Shown piece after piece: positions 34,103 through 42,114 of a DNA stretch of 64,000 nucleotides; within the stretch, counting starts at the first letter, position 1, and each line of letters starts with the position of its first letter. The DNA is taken from the NCBI RefSeq assembly GCF_014203705.1, contig NZ_JACHJR010000001.1:372001-436000 (forward strand), read 5' to 3'. This stretch comes from Kitasatospora gansuensis (GTDB lineage Bacteria > Actinomycetota > Actinomycetes > Streptomycetales > Streptomycetaceae). The notes under the pieces are model-generated. The model made no database searches and was not told the DNA's origin. It worked only from the letters and a program-made list of their open reading frames with translations. The position numbers and the translations under genes are program-made.

Positions 34103-34609
34103 TTACTCCTTGGAGGTGGTGGCAGCCGCCAGGTGCTGGAAGCTGCCGTGCAGGAAGAGCAGAGGGGGTTGCAGGTCGCGGACACCGGTGGAGACCACCT
34201 CACCGATGACCATGGTGTGGTCGCCGATGTCGAAGCTGTCCCAGAGCACGCACTCCAGGCCGCTGTGCGCGTCCAGGACGAGGGCTCCGGTCTTCGGCCC
34301 CGGGGTGGCCGGGAGGGCGTTGACCGCCTCCGCGCGGTCGTCCCGGCCCTTGGCGAGGCGCCGGGCCAGCGGCTCGGCCTCGCAGTCGAGGATGGAGACC
34401 GCCCACTTCTTGGTCTCCAGCAGATCGGTCAGGAACTGCGAGTCCCGGTGCAGGGACAGCGAGACCAACGGCGGGTCGAGCGATACCGAGGTCAGGGAGT
34501 TGAGGGTCACCGCATCGTGGCGGCGGACGCCCCCGCGGTCGGCGTAGGTGGTGGCGACGCAGACTCCGGTGGCGAAGTTCCGCATCGCGCCTCGCAGATC
34601 GGGCGACAT
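34103..34609 (-). CDS. Flavin reductase (HpaC/RutF-like)
   Basis: A 168-residue FMN/FAD reductase that supplies reduced flavin to a partner oxygenase. Family motifs are the opening MRNFATGVCVATTY, DAVTLNSLTSVSLDPPLVSLSL and the closing DHTMVIGEV. Its stop is four bases before the group D flavoenzyme start, matching a two-component monooxygenase. There are 97 bp between it and the upstream BBE-like gene, possibly with an internal promoter. Confidence 0.85.
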   Translation of the reverse strand: MSPDLRGAMRNFATGVCVATTYADRGGVRRHDAVTLNSLTSVSLDPPLVSLSLHRDSQFLTDLLETKKWAVSILDCEAEPLARRLAKGRDDRAEAVNALPATPGPKTGALVLDAHSGLECVLWDSFDIGDHTMVIGEVVSTGVRDLQPPLLFLHGSFQHLAAATTSKE

Positions 34610-34706
34610 GGCATGGTCCTCTCGTGCTCGGTGGATCGACGGTAGATCAGATGGGGGTACGGCAGCTGGTAGTGCGTCAGGTCGGGGCCCCCGCAGGGGC
34701 GGTGGG

Positions 34707-36065
34707 TCAGAGCCCCTGCGGGAACCGGAAGACCCCGTCCGGGTCGTACTGGCGCTTGATCTGACGCAGTCGGTCCACGTTGGGGCCGAAGTAGGCGGCG
34801 TGGGCGTCGGTCAGGTCAGGATCGGTGAAGTTCACGTAGCTGGCGTCCCGGGCGTACTCGCCCATCGCGGCGTGCAGATCGGTCAGCCAGTCCAGGTTGG
34901 CCTGCCGGACCTCCGCGCTGTCCTCGGTGCTCCAGGAGGTGTCCATCGAGACCAGGAAGAGGACGTCCCGGTGCGGGAATGCGGTCTCGGTGGCCGGAAC
35001 CTTGTTGATCGCGCCGCCCCAGGTGAAGAGCGCCAGGCCGGCGCCGTCCGGGTTCCCGCTGCCCGGCCACTTGGCCAGGAAGGTCAGCGCGGTGTGCACG
35101 GCCTCCTCGGGGAGCGGCTCGGTGACCGTCCTGGTGCGGACCGCGAACGGGTCGCCCGAGGTCTCGTGGTGCAGGAACTCCTTGGCCTCCCAGTAGCTGC
35201 GGTCCTCGATCTCCGCGCGGTCGGGCACCACCGTGCTCAGGACGGGGGCCAGCAGCTCCCGCAACTCCGAGGCGGGACCCAGGTGCTGACCGATCACCGA
35301 GACCATCCCGTCGTCCCCCGAGGAGCGGCTGAAGCCGATCCGGGCGGAGAACTCGTTCGGGGCGCCCTGCATGATCCGCTGCATCACCGGCAGCACGGCG
35401 GCCGCGTCGCTGAGCGGCCAGAGCAGCAGGCAGGTGGAGCTGGCGATGGTCGGCCTGGCCTGGAAGGTGAACGAGGTGTTGACCCCGAAGTTGCCGCCAC
35501 CGCCGCCCCGGCTCGCCCAGAACAGGTCCGAGTTCTCGTGCTCGTTGCAGGTCACCAGGGTGCCGTCGGCGAGCACGATGTCGGTCTCCACCAGCGAGTC
35601 GCAGGTGAGCCCGAAGGCCCGGGAGACCGCGGCCACACCCCCGCCGAGGGTGAGGCCGCCGATCCCGACGTCGTTCGAGTTGCCCAGCGGTACCGCCAGG
35701 TCGTGGCGCTGGAGTTCGGCGTACAGCTGGCCGGCCCGGACGCCGCCACCGACCCGGACCAGCTCGGAGCCGCGGTCCACGGTGATCGCGTCCAGCCCGT
35801 GCAGGTCGAGCAGCAGGCCGGTGGTGGTGGCCTGGCCGGCGTAGCTGTGGCCACCGCCCCGGGCCACCACCGGCAGGCCCTGCGAGCGGGCCCAGGCGAT
35901 GCCCCGGGCCACGTCCGCCACACTGCCCACCGAGAGCACCCCGGCCGGGGTGACTCCCGCGTACCGCTTGTTGAAGGCGGTGCTGTTCTCCTCGAAGCCG
36001 AGCTCCCCCGGCCGGGTGACCCGGCCGTCCACCTGGCTGCGCAGGCTCTCCCAGTCGATGGTCAT
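34707..36065 (-). CDS. Berberine-bridge-enzyme-like FAD-linked oxidase
   Basis: A 452-residue VAO-fold oxidase. The FAD domain has ARGGGHSYAG, whose H73 would carry covalent FAD, and GIGGLTLGGGVAAVSRAFG. The second covalent residue of bicovalent members (a Cys in GxCPTVGVGG) is Ser here (S130, GNSNDVGIGG), so flavin should be attached once. The C-terminal BBE motif is SYVNFTD then YFGPNVDRLRQIKRQYDPDGVFRFPQ. It overlaps the small upstream gene (ATGA) and has GGAGG before the ATG. In this cluster it may oxidise a C-N or N-N bond; substrate unknown. Confidence 0.85.
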   Translation of the reverse strand: MTIDWESLRSQVDGRVTRPGELGFEENSTAFNKRYAGVTPAGVLSVGSVADVARGIAWARSQGLPVVARGGGHSYAGQATTTGLLLDLHGLDAITVDRGSELVRVGGGVRAGQLYAELQRHDLAVPLGNSNDVGIGGLTLGGGVAAVSRAFGLTCDSLVETDIVLADGTLVTCNEHENSDLFWASRGGGGGNFGVNTSFTFQARPTIASSTCLLLWPLSDAAAVLPVMQRIMQGAPNEFSARIGFSRSSGDDGMVSVIGQHLGPASELRELLAPVLSTVVPDRAEIEDRSYWEAKEFLHHETSGDPFAVRTRTVTEPLPEEAVHTALTFLAKWPGSGNPDGAGLALFTWGGAINKVPATETAFPHRDVLFLVSMDTSWSTEDSAEVRQANLDWLTDLHAAMGEYARDASYVNFTDPDLTDAHAAYFGPNVDRLRQIKRQYDPDGVFRFPQGL

Positions 36066-36415
36066 CGTGCTGCCTCCTGCTTCTGACGTTCCGTCACTTC
36101 CGACAGGTAGGAGACTCCGGTCTCGGCGTGCGGGCCGTAGCGCTCCCATTCCTCGCGGAGCAGCAGTTCGCCGTCCGCGCCTTCCTCCGGGGTGTTCGTC
36201 GAGTGCCCCGCGATCACTTCTCCGCCGGCCAGCACCATGGTGTAGGCGAGCCGGAGGGTTCCGTCCTCACTGACGGTCCCGTTCACGCTTCCCTTGCGGA
36301 CCGGTCCGCCGGCGAAGTCCGCCCAGACCAGGTCGTCCCGCTGGTGGTAGACCGCCACCACCCCGTCGGTCGATTCGAGCTTCCGGAACTGGCGTCCGTC
36401 GTAATCAATCCTCAT
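36062..36415 (-). CDS. Small protein of the type often annotated N-acetylglutamate-synthase-like (function unknown)
   Basis: A 117-residue soluble beta-rich protein opening MRIDYDGRQFRKLESTDG with DDLVWADFAGGPVRKGSVNG and a closing LLREEWERYG. The repeated strand-turn pattern resembles a small lipocalin-like family that databases label N-acetylglutamate synthase without evidence. Start and stop both overlap neighbours (ATGA on each side), so it is a true operon member. It might bind a cluster intermediate; no enzyme motif is visible. Confidence 0.6.
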   Translation of the reverse strand: MRIDYDGRQFRKLESTDGVVAVYHQRDDLVWADFAGGPVRKGSVNGTVSEDGTLRLAYTMVLAGGEVIAGHSTNTPEEGADGELLLREEWERYGPHAETGVSYLSEVTERQKQEAAR

Positions 36416-37710
36416 TTGTCCACGTCCAACAGCCCTGCAGGCATCTCCAGCACCGCACTCACGTCCTTTCGTTCCAGCGGATCGGCGTCCAACTCGACTG
36501 CGTTCAGTGCAATCCGGAGGCGTTCGGTGACGCCCTCCCGGTCCTCGGCCTGGGAGACCACGAAGGAGTGCCTGGCCAGGTAGCCGCCGGGCGGCAGCCG
36601 CAGCTCGGTGCCCGGGTCGACCATCGGCGCGGCGGTCACCAGCCCCGGCAGGTCGGTCGGCACCCTGACCTCGCGGACGGTGACGTCCTCGGTCGGGTAG
36701 CCGAAGCGGATGCCGGCCACCTCGCGGCGGGTGAAGGTGATGTCCGTACGGATCCCGGTGGCGGCCTCCACCAGCACCTCTCCGACGTCGATGCCGGTGG
36801 CGATCCGGCCCAGGAAGGGGATCAGGTCGCCGCCCAGCCGGCCGTTGATCTCGATGATCACCGGGCCGTACTTGGTCAGCTTGACCTCGGCGTGGGTCAT
36901 CCCGTTCTCGACGTTCAGCACCTGGTGCGCCTTGGACAGCACGTCCAGCAGCTCCTGGTCCCGGAGCAGCGGGTCGGCGGCGTCCACGACGTGGCCGATC
37001 TCCTCGAAGTACGGGTGGTGGCCGGTCTCCTTGCGGGCGATGAACATCGGCCGGTACTCGCCCTGGTGCACCACACCGTCGATGCTGATCTCGGGGCCGA
37101 CGGCGTAGCCCTCGACGATCGCCCCGCCGCGGAACGGCTCGTCACCGACCAGGCTGGCGTTCGAGGCGACCAGGTACGCCTGGTCCAACTGGGCCTGGTC
37201 CTCGGCGAGTACGACACCCATCGAGGCGCCCAGCGCCCGGGGCTTGACCACCACGGGGTAGCCGATCCGGTCGGCCACCTCGCGGGCCTGCTCCAGGGTG
37301 TCGGTCAACTCGAAGCCGGGCTGCGGGAGTCCGGCGGCGGAGAGCAGCGAGCGGGTCCGGTGCTTGTCCCGGCAGCCCTGCACACCCTCAAGCCCGAGAC
37401 CCGGGACCCCGAACTCGGCGGCCAGCTCGGCGGCCGGCATCACCAGCGGCTCGTCGTAGCAGGCCACCCCGACCACCGTTCGGCGACTGGCGATCTCCCT
37501 TGCCGCGTCCCGCAGTTGCTCGTGGTCGAAGACGTTGACCACGGTGATCTCGTCGAAGTACTCCTGCTGCCAGGTGGGCTTGAGGTTGTTGACCAGCACC
37601 AGCTTGAGGCCGAGTTCGGTCGCCCGCCGGGCGGCGGACTCGATGATGTACTCGCGGTAGAGTTTGAGCCCGCTGCCGATCAACAGCAGCACTCGGTCTT
37701 CGCCACTCAT
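36412..37710 (-). CDS. ATP-grasp ligase, cluster copy 2
   Basis: A 432-residue ATP-grasp enzyme of the L-amino-acid-ligase/carboxylate-amine-ligase type. It opens DRVLLLIGSGLKLYREY. The pre-ATP-grasp domain is followed by YPVVVKPRALGASMGV (ATP loop), GAIVEGYAVGPEISID and the metal-binding HAEVKLTKYGPVIIEINGRL. It overlaps the flavin oxidase gene upstream and the small gene downstream by ATGA. It is distant from copy 1 in sequence, so the two likely act in different ligation steps. An amino acid or hydrazino acid is the expected substrate, by inference. Confidence 0.85.
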   Translation of the reverse strand: MSGEDRVLLLIGSGLKLYREYIIESAARRATELGLKLVLVNNLKPTWQQEYFDEITVVNVFDHEQLRDAAREIASRRTVVGVACYDEPLVMPAAELAAEFGVPGLGLEGVQGCRDKHRTRSLLSAAGLPQPGFELTDTLEQAREVADRIGYPVVVKPRALGASMGVVLAEDQAQLDQAYLVASNASLVGDEPFRGGAIVEGYAVGPEISIDGVVHQGEYRPMFIARKETGHHPYFEEIGHVVDAADPLLRDQELLDVLSKAHQVLNVENGMTHAEVKLTKYGPVIIEINGRLGGDLIPFLGRIATGIDVGEVLVEAATGIRTDITFTRREVAGIRFGYPTEDVTVREVRVPTDLPGLVTAAPMVDPGTELRLPPGGYLARHSFVVSQAEDREGVTERLRIALNAVELDADPLERKDVSAVLEMPAGLLDVDK

Positions 37711-38786
37711 TTCGCTTCTTCTCCCAGGTAGTCGGTGTCTTCGAGAGCCGCCGCGATGCGGTCGGCGACCAGCGGGGCGGTACGGAATCCGTCGCCGCCG
37801 CTGGCGGTACGGGCCCAGGTCTTCGGGCCGAGCTGGATCAGGTGGGCGGCGCCGGTGCCGGCATCCACCAGGTAGTGACAGCGCTTGACCGCCATCACCG
37901 TGTAGCGCTTGGGGTCGGTCAGGATGGGCTCGGAGAGCACCTGTTCGGCCCAGCGGAGCTCTTCGGCCGGGCTGCCGTCGGCGGCCAGGTCGGCCTCCCG
38001 GCAGACAGTGGCCGAGCTCGCCTTGAGCAGGGTGCCCTCGCCGGGCGGCAGCAGCCAGGCGGTGCCTTCGGAGCCGATCCGGCCGATGCCGGGGGTGCGC
38101 TCCCAGACCGCTGCCAGGTCCTCCGGCGGCTTGAGGTAGACCAGGGTCTGACGGTGCAGCAGCATCGGCAGGTCGACCAGGTTCTTCGACCAGGGACCGG
38201 TGGCGATCAGCGTCAGGTCGGACTCCAGGGTCTCCGCGTCGGGCAGGTGCACCTGACCGGTCTCCGGGTCCACCGCCTTGACCTCCTGCCACGGGCGGAG
38301 CGTGACGTTGGGCTGCTCGGCCAGCCAGCGGACCACTGCCGCCAGGGCGTGGTCGGCGAGCAGGACGCCGCCCTGGTGCTCCAGCACGCCGACCGAGTCG
38401 GCGGGGAACCGCACGTGCGGGAACTTGGCCGGGTCCATCAGGGTGACCGGGAGCTGGGCGTCGGCCGCGGCCGCGGTCACCTGGTCGATCTCGGCGGCCG
38501 GCCAGGCACTCAGCATGCCGACCTGGCGGTAGAACTTGGTGCCCAGCAGAGCCTCCATGGCCAGCCACCTGCGGTGTGCGACCGCGGTGCGCCTGGTCCC
38601 TGCCAGGTCGTCCGGGTCCAGTGCCCGGACTGCGCGGTGCTGGTCGAAGGAGGTGGAGCCCGGGTTGGGGATCGCCCCCCGGTCCAGCACGGTGACCTGG
38701 TGACCGGCCAGCGAGGCCCGTACCGCCGTGAGCAGTCCGGTCACCCCCGCCCCGACCACCAGCACTCGACGCGCTTCGGTTGCCAT
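37707..38786 (-). CDS. FAD-dependent oxidoreductase of the glycine/D-amino-acid oxidase family (probable hydrazine-cleaving oxidase)
   Basis: A 359-residue flavoprotein with an N-terminal dinucleotide fold (VLVVGAGVTGLLTAV) and a DAO-type substrate domain (GDGFRTAPLVAD near the C-terminus). In the s56-p1, triacsin and related pathways a protein of this family follows the hydrazine synthetase and oxidatively cleaves N6-(carboxymethylamino)lysine to release hydrazinoacetic acid. Here it starts one base after the stop of the MetRS-like gene and overlaps ATP-grasp copy 2. That assignment rests on context and family. Confidence 0.78.
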   Translation of the reverse strand: MATEARRVLVVGAGVTGLLTAVRASLAGHQVTVLDRGAIPNPGSTSFDQHRAVRALDPDDLAGTRRTAVAHRRWLAMEALLGTKFYRQVGMLSAWPAAEIDQVTAAAADAQLPVTLMDPAKFPHVRFPADSVGVLEHQGGVLLADHALAAVVRWLAEQPNVTLRPWQEVKAVDPETGQVHLPDAETLESDLTLIATGPWSKNLVDLPMLLHRQTLVYLKPPEDLAAVWERTPGIGRIGSEGTAWLLPPGEGTLLKASSATVCREADLAADGSPAEELRWAEQVLSEPILTDPKRYTVMAVKRCHYLVDAGTGAAHLIQLGPKTWARTASGGDGFRTAPLVADRIAAALEDTDYLGEEAK

Positions 38787-38787
38787 G

Positions 38788-40326
38788 TCAGACCGCCCCA
38801 CCGGTGAGCCGGGGCAGGATCTTCGGGGTGATCTCGGTGGTCTCGTCCCGGTCCCGGACGGCGGTGTCGTCCAGGGCCGCGGCGGCCAGGTCGATCAGGA
38901 TCGGGGCGGCGCCGCGCAGGACGGCCTCCACCTGGTGGCAGAAGTCGCCGGCCAGCTCCTCGGTGACCTCCCAGCGGTCCAGCCGGCCGAGCTGCTCGGC
39001 CAGCGTCTCGGCCGCACGGCCGAGGCTGAAGGCGGGCATCTGGTAGGCGGCGGAGAAGCGTTGGGTGATCCGGTCGGCGGCGAAGCGGGAGGCGGCGGAG
39101 ACCGGCAGGGTCCGTCCGGCCCACTGCTCGACCTTGGCGGCCACCCGGTTCCACGGCTGGATCAGCCGGGCTCCGGTGACGGCCTCGAGGGCGCCCCAGC
39201 CGAAGTTGGTGCGCTGGTTCTCCGGACTGGTGGCGGCCAGGTGGAACCGGCCGACATCCCGGGGCAGTCGATCCGCCAGCTCCTGACCCCAGACCAGGTG
39301 GCCCCGGCTGGTGGAGAACTTCTGGTGCTCCAGCTCGTAGAACTCGTTGGTGACGAAACGGGCCGGCAGCGCGTACCGGTCGCCCAGTGCCAGCAGCATG
39401 GCGGCACCGGCGATGGCGAAGGGGAAGGTGTTGTCGAAGCCGAGGAAGTAGACCACCTCGGTCTCGGACTCCGGCCACCAGAGTTGGTCATCGGCGGCCA
39501 GCACCTCTCCACGCTTCTCGGCGCCCAGCGCGGTGGTGTAGATGGACCAGGCCATCGTCTCGGCGTTCGGGTTGATGGTCTGCCCGGATACCTCGGGGAA
39601 CGGCGCGGGGATGCCCCAGGAGATCGGGTAGGTGATCGGGAGGTCGGGCAGCGGGCGGTCCAGCATCTCCTGCACGGCCTGCGCCATGTGCGGGCGGAGC
39701 GCGGCGCCGCTGCTCGCGAAGTACTCCTTCAGCTGGGCTCGGTACTCCTCCAACGGCAGGACCAGGACCGGGACTTCGCGGATCTCGACCGGCTCGTCGG
39801 GGTGTTCGCTGGAGCGCGGGTCGATCAGGTCGCCGGCCGCCGACGGGTGGCCGCAGCTCTCGCAGAGTCCGGCGCAGCCCTCGGTCAGGCAGACCGGGCA
39901 GCCGCCCTTGACGAAGCCGTCCACCAGGTACTCGCCGGTGCTCGGCAGATAGGGGAAGCGGGCGGGCTTCAGCACCACCTTGCCCGCGCTGTGCAGCCGG
40001 CCGACGAAGTCCAGCACCAGCTTGGTGAACCGCTCCTCGTCCCGGCTGAAGCCGTCCACCTCGATGCCCATCGCGGCCAGGGTGGCCTCGATCTTGGCGG
40101 TCGAGTCGGCCACCAGCGCCTCGGGGCTGGTGCCCAGACGTCGGGCGGTGGTGACCACGAAGGTCGAGGTGTCCTGGGCGCCGGTGCCGAAGACGGTCTC
40201 GCGGCCGGTCGCCCGCTGGTAGCGGGTGTAGACGTCGGCGGCCAGGAACGGCCCCGCGAGGTGACCGAGGTGCAGGTCTCCGTTGGCGGTCGGGGCGGGG
40301 GAGATCACCGCCACGCGCTTGCTCAT
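38788..40326 (-). CDS. Methionyl-tRNA-synthetase-like protein, hydrazine synthetase module
   Basis: A 512-residue class I synthetase paralogue. It has HLGH (residues 19-22) for HIGH, zinc-knuckle cysteines CPVCLTEGC/LCESC around residue 155, and KFSTS (K336) for KMSKS. The C-terminal helical part is short and the tRNA-anticodon and dimer domains of housekeeping MetRS are reduced. In Spb40-type hydrazine synthetases a MetRS-like domain activates an amino acid (glycine) and esterifies N6-hydroxylysine. The cupin partner, usually fused, is the separate upstream gene here, overlapped by ATGA. The N-hydroxylase is next upstream. A tRNA role is unlikely in this setting. Confidence 0.85.
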   Translation of the reverse strand: MSKRVAVISPAPTANGDLHLGHLAGPFLAADVYTRYQRATGRETVFGTGAQDTSTFVVTTARRLGTSPEALVADSTAKIEATLAAMGIEVDGFSRDEERFTKLVLDFVGRLHSAGKVVLKPARFPYLPSTGEYLVDGFVKGGCPVCLTEGCAGLCESCGHPSAAGDLIDPRSSEHPDEPVEIREVPVLVLPLEEYRAQLKEYFASSGAALRPHMAQAVQEMLDRPLPDLPITYPISWGIPAPFPEVSGQTINPNAETMAWSIYTTALGAEKRGEVLAADDQLWWPESETEVVYFLGFDNTFPFAIAGAAMLLALGDRYALPARFVTNEFYELEHQKFSTSRGHLVWGQELADRLPRDVGRFHLAATSPENQRTNFGWGALEAVTGARLIQPWNRVAAKVEQWAGRTLPVSAASRFAADRITQRFSAAYQMPAFSLGRAAETLAEQLGRLDRWEVTEELAGDFCHQVEAVLRGAAPILIDLAAAALDDTAVRDRDETTEITPKILPRLTGGAV

Positions 40327-40691
40327 GCCTTCTCCTTCTGGTGACGGGCGAGGAACGCGTCCGACATGTCGGTGTCCCACCAGATCCCGTAGTACTCGAA
40401 GTCCTCCTGGTGGTTGTTGACCACCTTGTGCGTGCAGCCGGGCGGCAGGCGGACGATGTCGCCGGCGATGAACTCGTGGTCGGTGCCGTCGACCACCAGG
40501 GTCGAGCGGCCCGCCATCGCGATGAAGATCTCGTACTCGTGGTGCGAGTGCGGGGTGGACTCCCCGCCGCCGCTGATCACGCACCAGGCGCCCTCGAAGG
40601 GTGCGTTGAGCGCGTCCCAGGGCTGCAGGCGTTCGCCGAGGATGCCGTAGGCGGGGGTCAGGTTGGCCCGGTCGAGGCGACGGATCTCCAT
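40323..40691 (-). CDS. Stand-alone cupin, N-N bond-forming module of a split hydrazine synthetase
   Basis: A 122-residue single-domain cupin. Metal ligands of motif 1 are H48, H50 and E54 (PHSHHEYEIF) and motif 2 gives H88 (PPGCTHKVV). In hydrazine synthetases such as Spb40 a cupin domain of this size is fused to the MetRS-like domain and catalyses rearrangement of the hydroxylamine ester to the N-N bond. Here it is a separate gene, joined to the N-hydroxylase by a one-base TGATG overlap and to the MetRS-like gene by ATGA. The assignment is from context plus motif. Confidence 0.8.
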   Translation of the reverse strand: MEIRRLDRANLTPAYGILGERLQPWDALNAPFEGAWCVISGGGESTPHSHHEYEIFIAMAGRSTLVVDGTDHEFIAGDIVRLPPGCTHKVVNNHQEDFEYYGIWWDTDMSDAFLARHQKEKA

Positions 40692-41971
40692 CAGAGGCTC
40701 CGCTCGGCCGAGACGGTGCGGCGGTCGAGCAGGTCGGTGGTGATCTCGTGCGAGCGGTGCGCCAGCACGCTGAGCAGCGAGTCGGAGATGCCGTGGGTGG
40801 CCTCGTTGAAGCCCTGCAGGTAGAGCCCGGCGCGGGTGGACTCGCCGAGGTCGACCCGGTAGCGACGGTTGACCGCGATGTCCTCGATGCCGACCTGGCC
40901 GGCCAGGTGACGGACCATCGCGGGCATCCGCTGGTCGTAACCGGTGCCGAGCAGCACCAGGTCGCAGCGGACCGTGTCGGTCTTGCCGGTACGGCGGTCG
41001 CGCAGCTCCAGCACCACCTCGCCGTCCTCCTCGCGGGCCTCCAGCACCTCGGTCATCGACCGGACGGCGGAGCGCTGCGAGCCGGAGAGCTTCTGCTCGT
41101 AGAGCATCGAGTAGGTCTCGTCCAGGAACGGGGCGGCCAGACCGGCGTAGTTGGTCAGCCGGATCTCCTCGAGGATCTGCTTCCGGGACTCGGCCGGGCT
41201 GTCGTGGAACTCGTTCACGAAGGACGGGAAGAAGAGCTCGTTGACGAACTTGCTGGTCTGGTAGTTCTGCAGACCGATCGAACGGTGGATCAGGGTGGGC
41301 TGGCTGAGCGGCAGGTCCTTGTGCACGGCCATGAACATCTCGGCGGCACTCTGCGCGGCGCCGATCACCACCACCCGGACCGGTCGGTCGATCGGGTACT
41401 GGGCGATCCGGGTGCTGTACTGGGTGCTGTGGATGACCCGGTCCGCGGGGAGGTGAGCGAACTCCTTCGGGACGTTCGCGTCCCGGCCGGTGCCGACCAC
41501 CAGGTCCCGGGTGTCCACCGTGTCGCCGTTGGTGAGGGTGACCCGCCACCCGATCACGGTGCCGTCGTCGGCCCGGCGGGGAGCGACGCTCTGGCCCTTC
41601 GCGTTGTAGCGGATCCCCACGTGGTCCAGGTTGTTGGCGACCCACTGCAGGTACTCGGAGAGCTCGCGGCGGAAGGGGTTGAAGGTGCCGAGGTTGACGA
41701 ACTCGTCGAGCCGGCCCTTGGCGTGCAGGAAGGAGAGGAAGGAGAAGCGGCTCTGCGGGTTCCGCAGCGTCACCAGGTCCTTGACGAAGGAGACCTGGCT
41801 GCGGGCGAAGGGCAGCAGCAGGTTGCGCTGCCACTTCACGTCCGGGTACTGCTCCAGGATGAGCGTGTTGTTGGCCAGACCGGTGGAGCCGGACTCCTCG
41901 AGAGCCACCGCCAGGGCCAGGTTGGACGGGCCTGCACCGATTGCCAGGACCTCGACCTCGTGGTTCGTCAT
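40691..41971 (-). CDS. L-lysine/L-ornithine N-hydroxylating flavin monooxygenase
   Basis: A 426-residue NADPH-dependent monooxygenase that hydroxylates a side-chain amine. Motifs: FAD loop AIGAGPSNLALA, PFARSQVSFVKDLVTLRNP (the family's signature region), NADPH loop VVIGAAQSAAEMF and the distal LLGTGYDQ. Such enzymes serve siderophores, piperazate and hydrazine pathways. The immediate coupling to a cupin and MetRS-like gene makes N6-hydroxylysine for a hydrazine the best fit here, and no siderophore synthetase is present. ATG 41971 is used; a longer frame without a ribosome-binding site extends upstream. It is the first gene of the overlapping operon. Confidence 0.88.
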   Translation of the reverse strand: MTNHEVEVLAIGAGPSNLALAVALEESGSTGLANNTLILEQYPDVKWQRNLLLPFARSQVSFVKDLVTLRNPQSRFSFLSFLHAKGRLDEFVNLGTFNPFRRELSEYLQWVANNLDHVGIRYNAKGQSVAPRRADDGTVIGWRVTLTNGDTVDTRDLVVGTGRDANVPKEFAHLPADRVIHSTQYSTRIAQYPIDRPVRVVVIGAAQSAAEMFMAVHKDLPLSQPTLIHRSIGLQNYQTSKFVNELFFPSFVNEFHDSPAESRKQILEEIRLTNYAGLAAPFLDETYSMLYEQKLSGSQRSAVRSMTEVLEAREEDGEVVLELRDRRTGKTDTVRCDLVLLGTGYDQRMPAMVRHLAGQVGIEDIAVNRRYRVDLGESTRAGLYLQGFNEATHGISDSLLSVLAHRSHEITTDLLDRRTVSAERSL

Positions 41972-41989
41972 CTTCTCTGCCACCTCGCT

Positions 41990-42066
41990 ACTCGTCCTAC
42001 CGCCCCTTCGAGCGAGTAGGTGTTCCGTCGCCGTTCTTGTGTTCGGCTTCGTTCGGTAGGACGAGT
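41990..42066 (-). promoter_or_regulatory. 13-bp inverted repeat upstream of the hydrazine operon
   Basis: ACTCGTCCTACCG (41990-42002) is the exact reverse complement of CGGTAGGACGAGT (42054-42066), 51 bp apart. Related GCGAGT/ACTCGC motifs occur between and beside the arms. It lies between the regulator stop and the N-hydroxylase start, where an operator for the adjacent regulator could be. Confidence 0.5.
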
Positions 42067-42084
42067 CAAGCGAGTGCGGCTGTT

Positions 42085-42114
42085 GATCGACAGCCTTGTC
42101 AGGCAAGGCCGATC
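42085..42114 (-). terminator. Hairpin at the end of the NB-ARC regulator gene
   Basis: GATCG and GCCTTG (42085-42098, separated by ACA) pair with CAAGGC and CGATC (42104-42114) around TCAGG. It overlaps the regulator stop codon and could attenuate read-through into the hydrazine operon. Confidence 0.4.

Noticed and set aside
38788..40326. Housekeeping methionyl-tRNA synthetase
   Set aside because: It is embedded in an overlapping biosynthetic operon, is shorter at the C-terminus, and has a degenerate KMSKS motif (KFSTS).
40691..41971. Siderophore biosynthesis based on the N-hydroxylase alone
   Set aside because: No IucA/IucC-type or NRPS siderophore synthetase, acyltransferase or ferric-siderophore uptake gene lies nearby. 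The coupled cupin and MetRS-like genes fit hydrazine formation better.
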